A stretch of 64,000 nt of DNA from Lachnospiraceae bacterium (GTDB lineage: Bacteria; Bacillota; Clostridia; Lachnospirales; Lachnospiraceae): assembly GCA_910573755.1 (NCBI GenBank), contig CAJTBO010000006.1, positions 1 through 64,000 of the forward strand, given 5' to 3'. Position numbers and translations under genes: made by a program. Every line of letters starts with the position of its first letter. Positions within the stretch are counted from its first letter, which is position 1. The notes below the pieces were generated by a model that ran no database searches, was not told where the DNA came from, and saw only the letters and a list, made by a program, of their open reading frames with translations. Shown here piece after piece: positions 17,813-25,974 of this stretch.

Positions 17813-18688
17813 TTACTCCTGTTGACCATGCAGAAATCCTATAAACCGTTCTACGCTTCCTCCTAGTTTAATCACCTCCTCCGGCCTTTTCCCAGGCACT
17901 TCCGAGACATCGAAAAAATCCCCGCCTTTTGTCAATTCCGTTATCATAAAGCTGTCGCTTCCAAAAATACCTTCTTCAATCCCTACAAACTCATCTCCCC
18001 AGAAGCTGCATTCCTCTGATCTGAGTCCTGTTATTTCCTGAATCCTCTGAAAAATAGCATCTACATTGTCACTCTTGCTGCTGATCCCTATCTCCAGATA
18101 CTTCGCATCACAGGTAGGCTTCATTTCCAGGCCATATCTTCTGCCTGTTTCCGCGGCTAACTCCATCAGCCTCTTCAATCCCCCTGCAATCCCATGCGCC
18201 GCAAGGCTCTCCTTCAACATCTCCAGCTCGTTTTCCTGCATAAACAGGTTATCTCCCCGCACCGCCTCCGGCATCAGATCTATCTTACAGTAATTTGGTC
18301 TGCTGAATATGATATCCGTATTAAAATGATACCGCTTTTTCAGTTCCATATGAACCTCAAAACAGATCCGATGAATCTTTTCCAGATTTTCTGCATCCGG
18401 CAGCATATCATGAAACAGGAACGGCTCTCCATCTCTGAACGCATAATTATATGCCCCTCTGCCAAGACCTAAGTACAGGTTATCCAGCTCTTTCTCCGAA
18501 AAATATTTCTCGATCCTTCCTCCCGCTATATTTTCTATCGTAGTGCCGCTGACAATCACAAGCCTGACCCCCTGATTCAGAAGAGGTTTCATTGCTGCCA
18601 CTGCCTGATCCACAGGAGCCCTCCGGGAAAGAACAGCCGTCCCGTCCCAGTCAAAAAAGACCGCCTGGTATTTTTTACATCCTTTCAA
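17813..18688 (-). CDS. HAD-superfamily sugar phosphatase-like hydrolase
   Basis: A 291-residue protein. Motif I is FFDWDGTA (nucleophile D13, D15), motif II is VSGTT, and motif III/IV is a GDEFVGIEEG variant near residue 235. The long insert between motifs II and III is a type C2 cap, as in Cof/trehalose-phosphatase-type enzymes, and not the small C1 cap of beta-phosphoglucomutase, which usually accompanies GH65 phosphorylases. Its start overlaps the GH65 stop by 14 bp. I infer it acts on a sugar phosphate produced or handled by this operon; whether it is a phosphatase or mutase cannot be told. Confidence 0.7.
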   Translation of the reverse strand: MKGCKKYQAVFFDWDGTAVLSRRAPVDQAVAAMKPLLNQGVRLVIVSGTTIENIAGGRIEKYFSEKELDNLYLGLGRGAYNYAFRDGEPFLFHDMLPDAENLEKIHRICFEVHMELKKRYHFNTDIIFSRPNYCKIDLMPEAVRGDNLFMQENELEMLKESLAAHGIAGGLKRLMELAAETGRRYGLEMKPTCDAKYLEIGISSKSDNVDAIFQRIQEITGLRSEECSFWGDEFVGIEEGIFGSDSFMITELTKGGDFFDVSEVPGKRPEEVIKLGGSVERFIGFLHGQQE

Positions 18689-21059
18689 TCCACTCTTCCC
18701 CGCTTTCCTTTAGTTCTACCTTCTCTCCGTTCACCAAAAAGCAGATGCCTTCTCCGCTGACCAGCGAAAATTTTGCTTCCCCTTTTGTCACGGATACATC
18801 CAACAGGCTCCCGTGATACCGCACCTTAAACGCATAACTGTCCCATTTCTCCGGCAGACATGGTTTAAACCGGAGTCTGCCTTTCTGGCACCGCATACCG
18901 CCAAAACCATTTACGACCATCTGCCATGTACCCGCCATATTGGCCGCATGAATCCCTGCATAAAAGTTATTGTGATAGTCATCCAGATCCATCCGTGCCG
19001 ACTGCATAAAATATTCGTAGGCTTCTTCCGTATAACCGATGCTGCAGGCTACGATACCGAAAATACAGGTGGATAACGAGGAATGATGAAGCGTCACTTC
19101 CTGATAAAAGTCATAGTTTCTCCGAATAACCTCTTCCGTAAACATATTACTGTGCAGGTACAATCCCAAAACGGCATCAGCCTGCTTTGACATCCGGTGC
19201 CGCATAATAAACAGCGGATGATAATTTTCATAGAGCCATGCTCTCTTTTCTTCCGGTATCTTTTCCTCATCCCAGGGCTTTCTCATCATAAAGCCGTCGT
19301 CCATGGGATATATCTTTCTTTTTTCATCATAAGGAAAATACATCTTTTCTATGATCTTGTCCCAGAGTACAAGTTCTTCTTCCTGAAAACACAGCTTCTT
19401 CCTCAGATCCTCATATACGGAAGGTTCCTCTTCCATCAGCCACCGTACGGCGCCTGCCGCATCTTTCAGGTGCTCCCTCGCCATCAGGTTTGTATAAAAG
19501 TTATTATCCACCAGTACATTATACTCATCCGGTCCTGTCACACTGCAGATACAGTACCTGCCGCCTCTGCACTCTGCAAAGCTTCCCACATCCGCCCAGA
19601 CCCGTGCCGTTTCTATCAGCAGTTCCGCTCCTTTTTCTTTCATATATTCTTTATCGCCCGTCGCCTGTAAATACAAGGAAAGTGCATAAGCAATGTCCGC
19701 ATTGATATGGTACTGCGCCGTCCCCAGCGGATAATAGGTGGAAGCTTCCTCCCCATTGATGGTCCGCCATGGAAACAGTGCTCCTTTATCATGACCCAGA
19801 ACCCTTGCTCTCTCCCGTGCCTTATGCAGCGTCTCATACCGGAAATCCAAAAGCCTCCTTGCCGTTTCCGGTGCCGTATAGATAAATACCGGAAGCACAT
19901 ACATCTCCGTATCCCAGAAATAATGCCCCTCGTAGCCTTCGCCTGACAAACCTTTGGCTCCCATCCCCTGCTTTCCGCCTCTTACCGCAGACTGCAGGAT
20001 ATGGAACAGGTTAAAATGCATCCCCTGTATCAACGCCTCACTTTCTTCTCCCTTTATCCGAATATCCGCTGTCTCCCAGAACTCTTCCAGATATTTTTTC
20101 TGATATCTTTTCAGCCTTTCATAACCTGTTTCTTCCGGCTTTCCACAATCCGCTGTTTCGGCTTTTTCCAGTTCCTGTTCTGCAAAGTTCTCCAGTTCTT
20201 CCTTTTCCATCTCCAGAGAGGTCGCATAACATATCATCTTCTCCAGTACAACAGGAACCCCTTTCTCAGCCTCCAACTCAAAAAGGCAGGATGCCTCCAG
20301 CTCCAGCGTTTCTCCCTGCACCAAAAGCCTCTCTGCCGGTGCTTTGCCGGCAAGAATTCTGTGACTGCTTCCGCATCCGACAGTCAGTCCGCTCGTCTGT
20401 GTAGTACCTTCATAATAAAGCAGCGAACCCTTCTGTTTCAACTTATCCACGTTCAGTTTCCGCCCGAAAGGCCCGTAATCCACAATCGGATTTGTCTTTC
20501 TTGTATGGTTCTCCACATCTCCCTGCAGCTTTGACACAAAACGGATTTTCCCGGAAAAGTTCAGCGGCGTCACCTCATACCTGATTGCCATAATATGTTC
20601 CATCTCAAAGGATACAAGCCGCTCTGTCCGTACCCTCATAGACTTTCCCGCGGGAGATGTCCACACAAGACTTCTCTCCAGAAAGCCTTCTTTCATATGC
20701 AGTACCCTCGCATACTCCTCCACCTTCCCCTGCTCCATATGGAACATTTCTCCGTCCACATACAGCCTCGTCTCCTTCAGGTTTGGCAGATTAAGCAGCG
20801 ACTGACTGTGCAGAGGAGAACCAAAATTGGCCTCCCCGTAACGAATCTTTTCACTCTCATAAAATCCGTTCACAAAATTGCCTTCCAATCCTGTATCAAT
20901 ATCAAAATCATACGCTTCTTCAAAAGTCCCCCGGGTACCGATATACCCATTGGATAAAGAAAACGTAGTCTCATTCCTGTAATTCGTTTTTCTGTCAAAT
21001 GCTTTTTCCGTAACCGTCCAAGGCTCTATCGGATAAATGGGCGCTTTCCCCATTATCAT
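18675..21059 (-). CDS. GH65 family glycoside phosphorylase
   Basis: A 794-residue protein, the normal length of GH65 phosphorylases. The N-terminal beta-sandwich holds the family signature TFSLSNGYIGTRGTFEE. The central (alpha/alpha)6 barrel has GHYFWDTEMYVLP, the phosphate-side HxxG-type segments, and the catalytic acid E512 in GPDEYNVLVDNNFYTN. GH65 members split alpha-glucosides such as maltose, trehalose, kojibiose or nigerose with phosphate, releasing beta-glucose 1-phosphate; the substrate cannot be assigned by eye. AAAGGAGG precedes ATG-ATA-ATG at 21059-21053. It overlaps the YesL-like gene upstream by 65 bp and the phosphatase gene downstream, so translation is coupled. No signal peptide, hence cytoplasmic. 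Confidence 0.92.
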   Translation of the reverse strand: MIMGKAPIYPIEPWTVTEKAFDRKTNYRNETTFSLSNGYIGTRGTFEEAYDFDIDTGLEGNFVNGFYESEKIRYGEANFGSPLHSQSLLNLPNLKETRLYVDGEMFHMEQGKVEEYARVLHMKEGFLERSLVWTSPAGKSMRVRTERLVSFEMEHIMAIRYEVTPLNFSGKIRFVSKLQGDVENHTRKTNPIVDYGPFGRKLNVDKLKQKGSLLYYEGTTQTSGLTVGCGSSHRILAGKAPAERLLVQGETLELEASCLFELEAEKGVPVVLEKMICYATSLEMEKEELENFAEQELEKAETADCGKPEETGYERLKRYQKKYLEEFWETADIRIKGEESEALIQGMHFNLFHILQSAVRGGKQGMGAKGLSGEGYEGHYFWDTEMYVLPVFIYTAPETARRLLDFRYETLHKARERARVLGHDKGALFPWRTINGEEASTYYPLGTAQYHINADIAYALSLYLQATGDKEYMKEKGAELLIETARVWADVGSFAECRGGRYCICSVTGPDEYNVLVDNNFYTNLMAREHLKDAAGAVRWLMEEEPSVYEDLRKKLCFQEEELVLWDKIIEKMYFPYDEKRKIYPMDDGFMMRKPWDEEKIPEEKRAWLYENYHPLFIMRHRMSKQADAVLGLYLHSNMFTEEVIRRNYDFYQEVTLHHSSLSTCIFGIVACSIGYTEEAYEYFMQSARMDLDDYHNNFYAGIHAANMAGTWQMVVNGFGGMRCQKGRLRFKPCLPEKWDSYAFKVRYHGSLLDVSVTKGEAKFSLVSGEGICFLVNGEKVELKESGEEWIERM

Positions 21060-21720
21060 TTTCCTCTTCCTCCTTTATCAACCCATACTTTTTTAACGCC
21101 TGCTTATAAACAAATACCTTTATATATCCAAGCAGCGGAATGCCGAACAATATAAACAGAGGCATACCAAATGCCGCAATAAACCTGCTGCGCGTTATAA
21201 AAAACAATGCAGGAATGCAGGTGATCAGTAAATTCATGACAAGCCACGGGAAACTTCCGATCGTGATCAGCACTGCACTGCCAAACGCCTCTCTTATGGA
21301 AAACCCATTCCAGGAAATTAAAATAAACCCGAATGATCCCATACCTGCCCACAGCAAAAATAATATTGCTGAGATCCCCTGAAAGAAAATCCTGACACTG
21401 CCATTCATAAACCTGATACCAAAGATTCCCGAAACCAGAAATACTGCCAAAAACAGGCATATCATCCAGTATGCTGTCGCTTTCTGAAAATGCTTTTTAA
21501 ATGCCCGAATATATCTTTTTACACATCCGCCTTCCTTTCCCCTGCTGATATCATACAGCACATCATACAGCGCACTCACAGATGCCCCGGCCGTGACTAC
21601 GGGAAGGGAAGTCAGAAGATACAGGATGTTCAGGCACATAAAATCCCCAAGTCTTCCCATCAGTCTGAAAAATAAATTTTCCCCATAAAACAGTTTCCGC
21701 CGCATATTTCCCCGCTCCAT
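20995..21720 (-). CDS. YesL-like DUF624 membrane protein
   Basis: A 241-residue protein with about five membrane helices. The N-terminal pattern (NLFFRLMGRLGDFMCLNILYLLTSLPVVTAGAS) is typical of DUF624/YesL proteins, which sit next to CUT1 sugar transporters in Firmicutes and have no firmly assigned role. The C-terminal tail is charged and cytoplasmic and its coding sequence overlaps the GH65 gene. Context suggests an accessory to the permease or to oligosaccharide metabolism. Confidence 0.85.
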   Translation of the reverse strand: MERGNMRRKLFYGENLFFRLMGRLGDFMCLNILYLLTSLPVVTAGASVSALYDVLYDISRGKEGGCVKRYIRAFKKHFQKATAYWMICLFLAVFLVSGIFGIRFMNGSVRIFFQGISAILFLLWAGMGSFGFILISWNGFSIREAFGSAVLITIGSFPWLVMNLLITCIPALFFITRSRFIAAFGMPLFILFGIPLLGYIKVFVYKQALKKYGLIKEEEENDNGESAHLSDRALDGYGKSI

Positions 21721-21739
21721 TTCCTCTCTTAACTACAGG

Positions 21740-22600
21740 CTACTCTTTCATCTTCCAGAATATTTCCTCATCCTTGATAAAAGACATCAAAAAATCATAA
21801 GCCTCAGGCTCCAACGCCGTTTCATATTGCAAAAGCGCCTGGTATTTCAGGTTCTCCCTTCCTTTTTCCAGTTTCATTTCCTCCGGCAGCATGAAGCAGT
21901 ATCTTTCTCCCCATATCAAACCGCCGTTTCTGTCCAAATCTTTCGGACAGGTAAACCTCTCCCCCGTTCTCTCAGGCCAGACGTCATCTCCTACCTGTGA
22001 ATGCACCAACCCGCAAAATACCTCCGGATGATAATCCTCTTTCTCAAGTTCTTTCAGAATTTCCCGGAGAAACAGATATAATCCTGCGTGATCCCCATGG
22101 GTATCTTCCTCTGATGTCGTAAAAATGCAGGCCGGTCTGTACTGAAAAAGAACTGAGCGCAAATCTTCTTTTACCATTTCTCGTGTATAGACGGCATGTT
22201 CGCCATATACCTCTTTATGGTATTCCTCTTTTTCAGGCAGGGCATATGTTGTGTTGCCGCAGTCTGACGCAATCACTTTCTTTTGGTCTTTTTCCTGATA
22301 CAGCTTCCAGAGAAAACTCTCCTGTCTCGGCATCCCGGTATCTGCATATCCCAGAAAGATCATATCCTGCTCCCCAATTCCCAGAGTCTGCATTCCCCTG
22401 ATCGTCTCCCTGAGCCGCATCTGTCCCTTTGACTGATCACTGCATCCACAGTCCCCGTTTGTCACGATAACTGCTTTTATATCAAGCCCCAGTTTTTTTG
22501 CCTGATAAAGCACGCCGCCGCAGAGCAGTACCTCATCATCCTGATGAGGTATCATAACCATGATGCCGCCTTTCATCTGTCCCAATTCCAGATTATTCAT
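21740..22600 (-). CDS. PIG-L/LmbE-family deacetylase
   Basis: A 286-residue protein. The zinc site PHQDDE (residues 18-23, the canonical motif with Q in place of P) and the later HGDH motif (near residue 170) fit the PIG-L/LmbE fold. Its members remove acetyl groups from N-acetylglucosamine-type sugars. Placement between the sugar permease genes and the phosphorylase suggests deacetylation of an imported amino or acetylated sugar, which is an inference. Cytoplasmic; no signal peptide. It starts five bases after the upstream permease stop. Confidence 0.85.
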   Translation of the reverse strand: MNNLELGQMKGGIMVMIPHQDDEVLLCGGVLYQAKKLGLDIKAVIVTNGDCGCSDQSKGQMRLRETIRGMQTLGIGEQDMIFLGYADTGMPRQESFLWKLYQEKDQKKVIASDCGNTTYALPEKEEYHKEVYGEHAVYTREMVKEDLRSVLFQYRPACIFTTSEEDTHGDHAGLYLFLREILKELEKEDYHPEVFCGLVHSQVGDDVWPERTGERFTCPKDLDRNGGLIWGERYCFMLPEEMKLEKGRENLKYQALLQYETALEPEAYDFLMSFIKDEEIFWKMKE

Positions 22601-22604
22601 CTTC

Positions 22605-23435
22605 TTATCCTTTCACTCCTCCTGCCGCTACGCCTGCGATGATATACTTCTGCATAAATACATAGAAGATCATCAGCGGTGCCACGCCCAGCATCAGCAT
22701 CGGAAACAGCGCTGTCCAGTCCGTGGAAAACTGTCCGATATTTCTTGTTACTTCCTGCAGAATCACGTCATTCTCTCTGCTCTGTAAAAATAAAAGGGGC
22801 GTCATAAACTCATTCCAGACATTCAGCGTGATCAGGATCACCACTGTGGAAATAACAGACTTCAGGAGCGGAAATACGATCATAAAAAAACGTTTTATCA
22901 CCGAACAGCCATCTATGGATGCCGCTTCTTCCAGTTCCTTCGGCACCGTCGATTCCACAAATTCTTTAAACAGAAAAATGGACTGCGGCGTATTGATTGC
23001 TACATCCACCAGAATCACTGCAAACAGCGTATTCATAAGATGCAGATTTTTTACGATACGGTACAAACTGACGATATTCATCTGAAAAGGCACGGTAAGC
23101 CCTGCCAGAAACAGCAAAAAAATCGCCATGCTGTATTTCGTTTTCGTCCTGGCAAGAGCATATCCTGCCATGGATCCTAAGATAACTACCAGAAGAACCG
23201 CCGATGCGGTAATGATAAAAGTATTGGCAAAAGCCCTCGGAAACTGCATATTCTTCCATGCGTTCACATAATTTTCCACCCCTAGGGAAGAAGGCAGCGC
23301 CAACGGATGGTTTGTTGCCTCCTGAGGCGACTTTAACGTCGTCATGATCAGATAATAGATTGGAATAAACCAGATAACCGCAATGATAATCATGACGATC
23401 TCAGTAATCAGTAAACTTCTTGTTTTCTTTTTCAT
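22605..23435 (-). CDS. Carbohydrate ABC transporter permease (MsmG/YesQ type)
   Basis: A 276-residue protein with six membrane helices and the permease-coupling EAA loop (EEAASIDGCSVIKRFFMIVFPLL), which contacts the ATPase. The family is CUT1, MalG-like. Its start overlaps the stop of the partner permease (ATGA). No ATPase gene lies in the operon, which is common for Firmicute CUT1 systems that share an MsmX-type ATPase encoded elsewhere. Confidence 0.92.
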   Translation of the reverse strand: MKKKTRSLLITEIVMIIIAVIWFIPIYYLIMTTLKSPQEATNHPLALPSSLGVENYVNAWKNMQFPRAFANTFIITASAVLLVVILGSMAGYALARTKTKYSMAIFLLFLAGLTVPFQMNIVSLYRIVKNLHLMNTLFAVILVDVAINTPQSIFLFKEFVESTVPKELEEAASIDGCSVIKRFFMIVFPLLKSVISTVVILITLNVWNEFMTPLLFLQSRENDVILQEVTRNIGQFSTDWTALFPMLMLGVAPLMIFYVFMQKYIIAGVAAGGVKG

Positions 23436-24331
23436 TGTATCGCATCACTCCATTTCCCCATAAACCATGTCATGGTTGCACTTATTGCCAGAACGATCAC
23501 AAAGAAGATCACGCCAAAAGCGGCTCCCTGACTGTAAAATCCGTCAGAAATACCTTTTTTCATCATGACCATCATCACTGTCTGCGTTGCATTTCCCGGT
23601 CCGCCGGATGTCATGGAATAGATAATATCGAAAACTTTCATACCGCCGATCAGCCCGGTTACGACAATGATTTTTACCGACGGACACATAAGAGGCAGCG
23701 TCACACGCCAGAATTTCTGCAGACCTGTTGCGCCGTCGATGTCCGCCGCTTCATACAGATCCTCGGAAATACTCTGGAGATTGGCCAGGAAAATAACCAT
23801 CCCCCAACCGGTCCACTGCCAGATCTGGGTAAAGATAACCGAATAAAGCGCCCGCCCGGAGGTAAAGAAATTGACCGTTCCCAATCCCATCTGATGCAGC
23901 AGGTTATTGATCAGTCCAAAGTCCGAAGACGACATGATAAAATTCCACAGATAACCGATAATCAGGGAACTGAAAACAGCCGGGAAAAAAAATACCGCCC
24001 GCAGTAAATTTTTTGTTTTCAGCTTCTTATTCAGGACCACCGCCAACGGCAGGCCGAGCACTACCTGAAATCCGGTCAGCAGTATTGCATATATTACTGA
24101 ATTTTTGATAGCTGTCATCATCAGGGGGGTATCAAATACCTTTATGTAATTTTTCAGTCCCACGAAATGAAGATTGACCGGATTCATATCCGTATAATCC
24201 GTAAAACTGAAATAAATGGTGTATAAAAAAGGCGTTATGCTGAAAATCAGATAAATCGCCAGTGCCGGAATAATAAACAGGAAGAAATATTTTCCCAGCT
24301 CACCGGCCCGTAATTTTTTCTTTTTCGTCAT
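23432..24331 (-). CDS. Carbohydrate ABC transporter permease (MsmF/YesP type)
   Basis: A 299-residue protein when started at the ATG at 24331, which has AGGGAGAAG upstream; the frame extends to 24412 through a hairpin and is not credible there. Six helices, with the EAA loop YEAADIDGATGLQKFWRVTLPLM, MalF-like CUT1 family. It pairs with the overlapping permease downstream and with the lipoprotein upstream. Confidence 0.92.
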   Translation of the reverse strand: MTKKKKLRAGELGKYFFLFIIPALAIYLIFSITPFLYTIYFSFTDYTDMNPVNLHFVGLKNYIKVFDTPLMMTAIKNSVIYAILLTGFQVVLGLPLAVVLNKKLKTKNLLRAVFFFPAVFSSLIIGYLWNFIMSSSDFGLINNLLHQMGLGTVNFFTSGRALYSVIFTQIWQWTGWGMVIFLANLQSISEDLYEAADIDGATGLQKFWRVTLPLMCPSVKIIVVTGLIGGMKVFDIIYSMTSGGPGNATQTVMMVMMKKGISDGFYSQGAAFGVIFFVIVLAISATMTWFMGKWSDAIQ

Positions 24332-24359
24332 TGCACTTCTCCCTAATTTCTGTAAAAAC

Positions 24360-24405
24360 AGGGCTGTTGCACAGAAGCTTTGAAAAACCTTAGTGCAGCA
24401 GCCCT
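24360..24405 (-). terminator. Attenuator hairpin between binding protein and permease genes
   Basis: A 13-bp stem with one G-T pair (24360-24372 with 24393-24405) is followed on the minus strand by TGTTTTTAC. It lies between the lipoprotein stop (24440) and the permease start (24331). Partial termination here would make more binding protein than permease, a common arrangement. A T-run on the other strand makes it potentially bidirectional. Confidence 0.7.
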
Positions 24406-24439
24406 TTTTCACCGCTTTTACATAAATATGTTTTCAGAA

Positions 24440-25771
24440 TTATTTTTCAAGTAATTCCTGCACAGCATTATCAACATTTGTCAATGTCTGGCTCAGATCC
24501 TGCTCTCCCAATAAGTAAGACTGCATCTCTGTTCCGTATGTTTCATGTGCGCCCGCCGCTTCGCCCCATTCATTCCAAGGACAGTATACGTTGCCTGCTG
24601 CAAGTGCGCTCGATGCGCTGTCATATGCCTCGGGAAGTTCAAACTCAACGCCTTCCAGATAGGAAGAACCGCCCTGATTGTTTTCCCAGAAAGCTCTCTG
24701 TCCTTCTTCTGTAGAGATCGCTGCAAGCACTTTCATTGCCGCTTCCTGATTTTCAGATGCCGCATTGATCGCAAAGCCGCAACCCGGTCCGCCGATCAGC
24801 CAGCCGGCACTTGGCTGAGTCCCGTAAAACGGCATCATATCCACTACAAGGTCCGGATTTTTGCTCTGGATTGCATCCAGATCCCAGGGACCGGAGCAGT
24901 ACATAGCCGCGTTACCCGTTGCAAACTCTTCCAGAGACTGATCATGGTCAATACCGGTCATATCCGTTGTATAGACACCGGAACTGATCATTTCAGACCA
25001 TTTTTCAAGATAAACATTCCATGTCCCGTCCAGTTTCGCTTCTCCGTTCCGGTAATCTTCTCCGAATGAAGCACCTGCATCTGTAGAGAGATACTCAGCC
25101 GCTACGAATGCCATGGAATTTTTCAGCATCGGCTCCCAGGATTTCAGGCCTGCCGCCAACGGTTTGATTCCCAGATCCTGGAACTGCTTGCAGACTGCAA
25201 GGTACTCATCAAAAGTAGTAGGCAGTTCAATATTATTTTCCTCGAACATCGTCTTATTAAAATAAATACCTTCAAACCAGCTGATACCGGGCAGGGCATA
25301 AATATTGCCGTCATAACTGTATACGCTTGTACCCGCACTGGAATACTTGGAACCCAGATCATTTAATTCTGTCAGATAACCCAGCTTGGCATGCTTTAAA
25401 GATGATGCCGGAGATTCACAGATAATATCCGGTCCCTCTCCTGCTGAAAGCTGTGTATCTACGATAGTGTCATAGTTGGAATTATCAATAAACTGAAATT
25501 CAATTTCAACATCCGGCACTTCTTCCGCCAGATAATCCAACAGCGCCTGTATCGTATCTTCACTGTTCCAATATGTCATCCTGACTTTTGTTTTTCCTTC
25601 ACTGGCCGCCTCTGTCACAGCTCCCGCATCATCATCTCCGCCTGTTTCCTCCGCTGCATCTGCTGTCTCCCCGGATGTGCTGTCAGCCGGTTCTGAGCTG
25701 TTTCCGCACCCGGATAATAATGCCGCTGTTAAAGCAGTGCAGAGCAAAATACTCAATAGTTTCCTTTTCAT
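24440..25771 (-). CDS. Extracellular sugar-binding lipoprotein (CUT1 family 1)
   Basis: A 443-residue protein started at the ATG at 25771, behind GGAGGAAG. The signal peptide ends in the lipobox LSGC, so Cys-anchored. A Thr/Glu/Ala/Asp-rich linker precedes the binding domain (VRMTYWNSEDTIQALLDYL). The family 1 solute-binding signature region (GPWDLDAIQSKNPDLVV, GGPGCGFAINAASENQEAA) is clear. It captures an oligosaccharide for the two permeases downstream. It is the first gene of the transport operon, with its own promoter. Confidence 0.92.
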   Translation of the reverse strand: MKRKLLSILLCTALTAALLSGCGNSSEPADSTSGETADAAEETGGDDDAGAVTEAASEGKTKVRMTYWNSEDTIQALLDYLAEEVPDVEIEFQFIDNSNYDTIVDTQLSAGEGPDIICESPASSLKHAKLGYLTELNDLGSKYSSAGTSVYSYDGNIYALPGISWFEGIYFNKTMFEENNIELPTTFDEYLAVCKQFQDLGIKPLAAGLKSWEPMLKNSMAFVAAEYLSTDAGASFGEDYRNGEAKLDGTWNVYLEKWSEMISSGVYTTDMTGIDHDQSLEEFATGNAAMYCSGPWDLDAIQSKNPDLVVDMMPFYGTQPSAGWLIGGPGCGFAINAASENQEAAMKVLAAISTEEGQRAFWENNQGGSSYLEGVEFELPEAYDSASSALAAGNVYCPWNEWGEAAGAHETYGTEMQSYLLGEQDLSQTLTNVDNAVQELLEK

Positions 25772-25834
25772 GAATCTTCCTCCTTTTTTTATTAACATAT
25801 GAATGTTATGTCACACATTCCGTTTGTTGTTTAT

Positions 25835-25863
25835 ATTATAATTCCTGTGATTTTTGATGAAAA
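25835..25863 (-). promoter_or_regulatory. Promoter of the sugar transport operon
   Basis: On the minus strand: TTTTCA (25858-25863), 17-bp spacer, TATAAT (25835-25840). The weak -35 with a perfect -10 fits a promoter helped by an activator such as the adjacent YesN-type regulator. The AT-rich flank to 25920 has no other clear element. Confidence 0.6.
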
Positions 25864-25944
25864 TGGCATTTTTTTTCGATTTTTAACAAATTTTTAGTCA
25901 AATGTTAACAAACGGCTGCATGACCCGCAAATAGTCATACAGCT

Positions 25945-25974
25945 AAAAACCAGACTGCACTCAGTCTGGTTTTT
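25945..25974 (-). terminator. Terminator of the sensor kinase operon
   Basis: A perfect 13-bp palindromic stem AAAAACCAGACTG / CAGTCTGGTTTTT with a 4-nt loop, overlapping the stop codon of the kinase gene at 25961. The minus-strand T-run follows directly. It separates the regulator operon from the transport operon. Confidence 0.8.
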
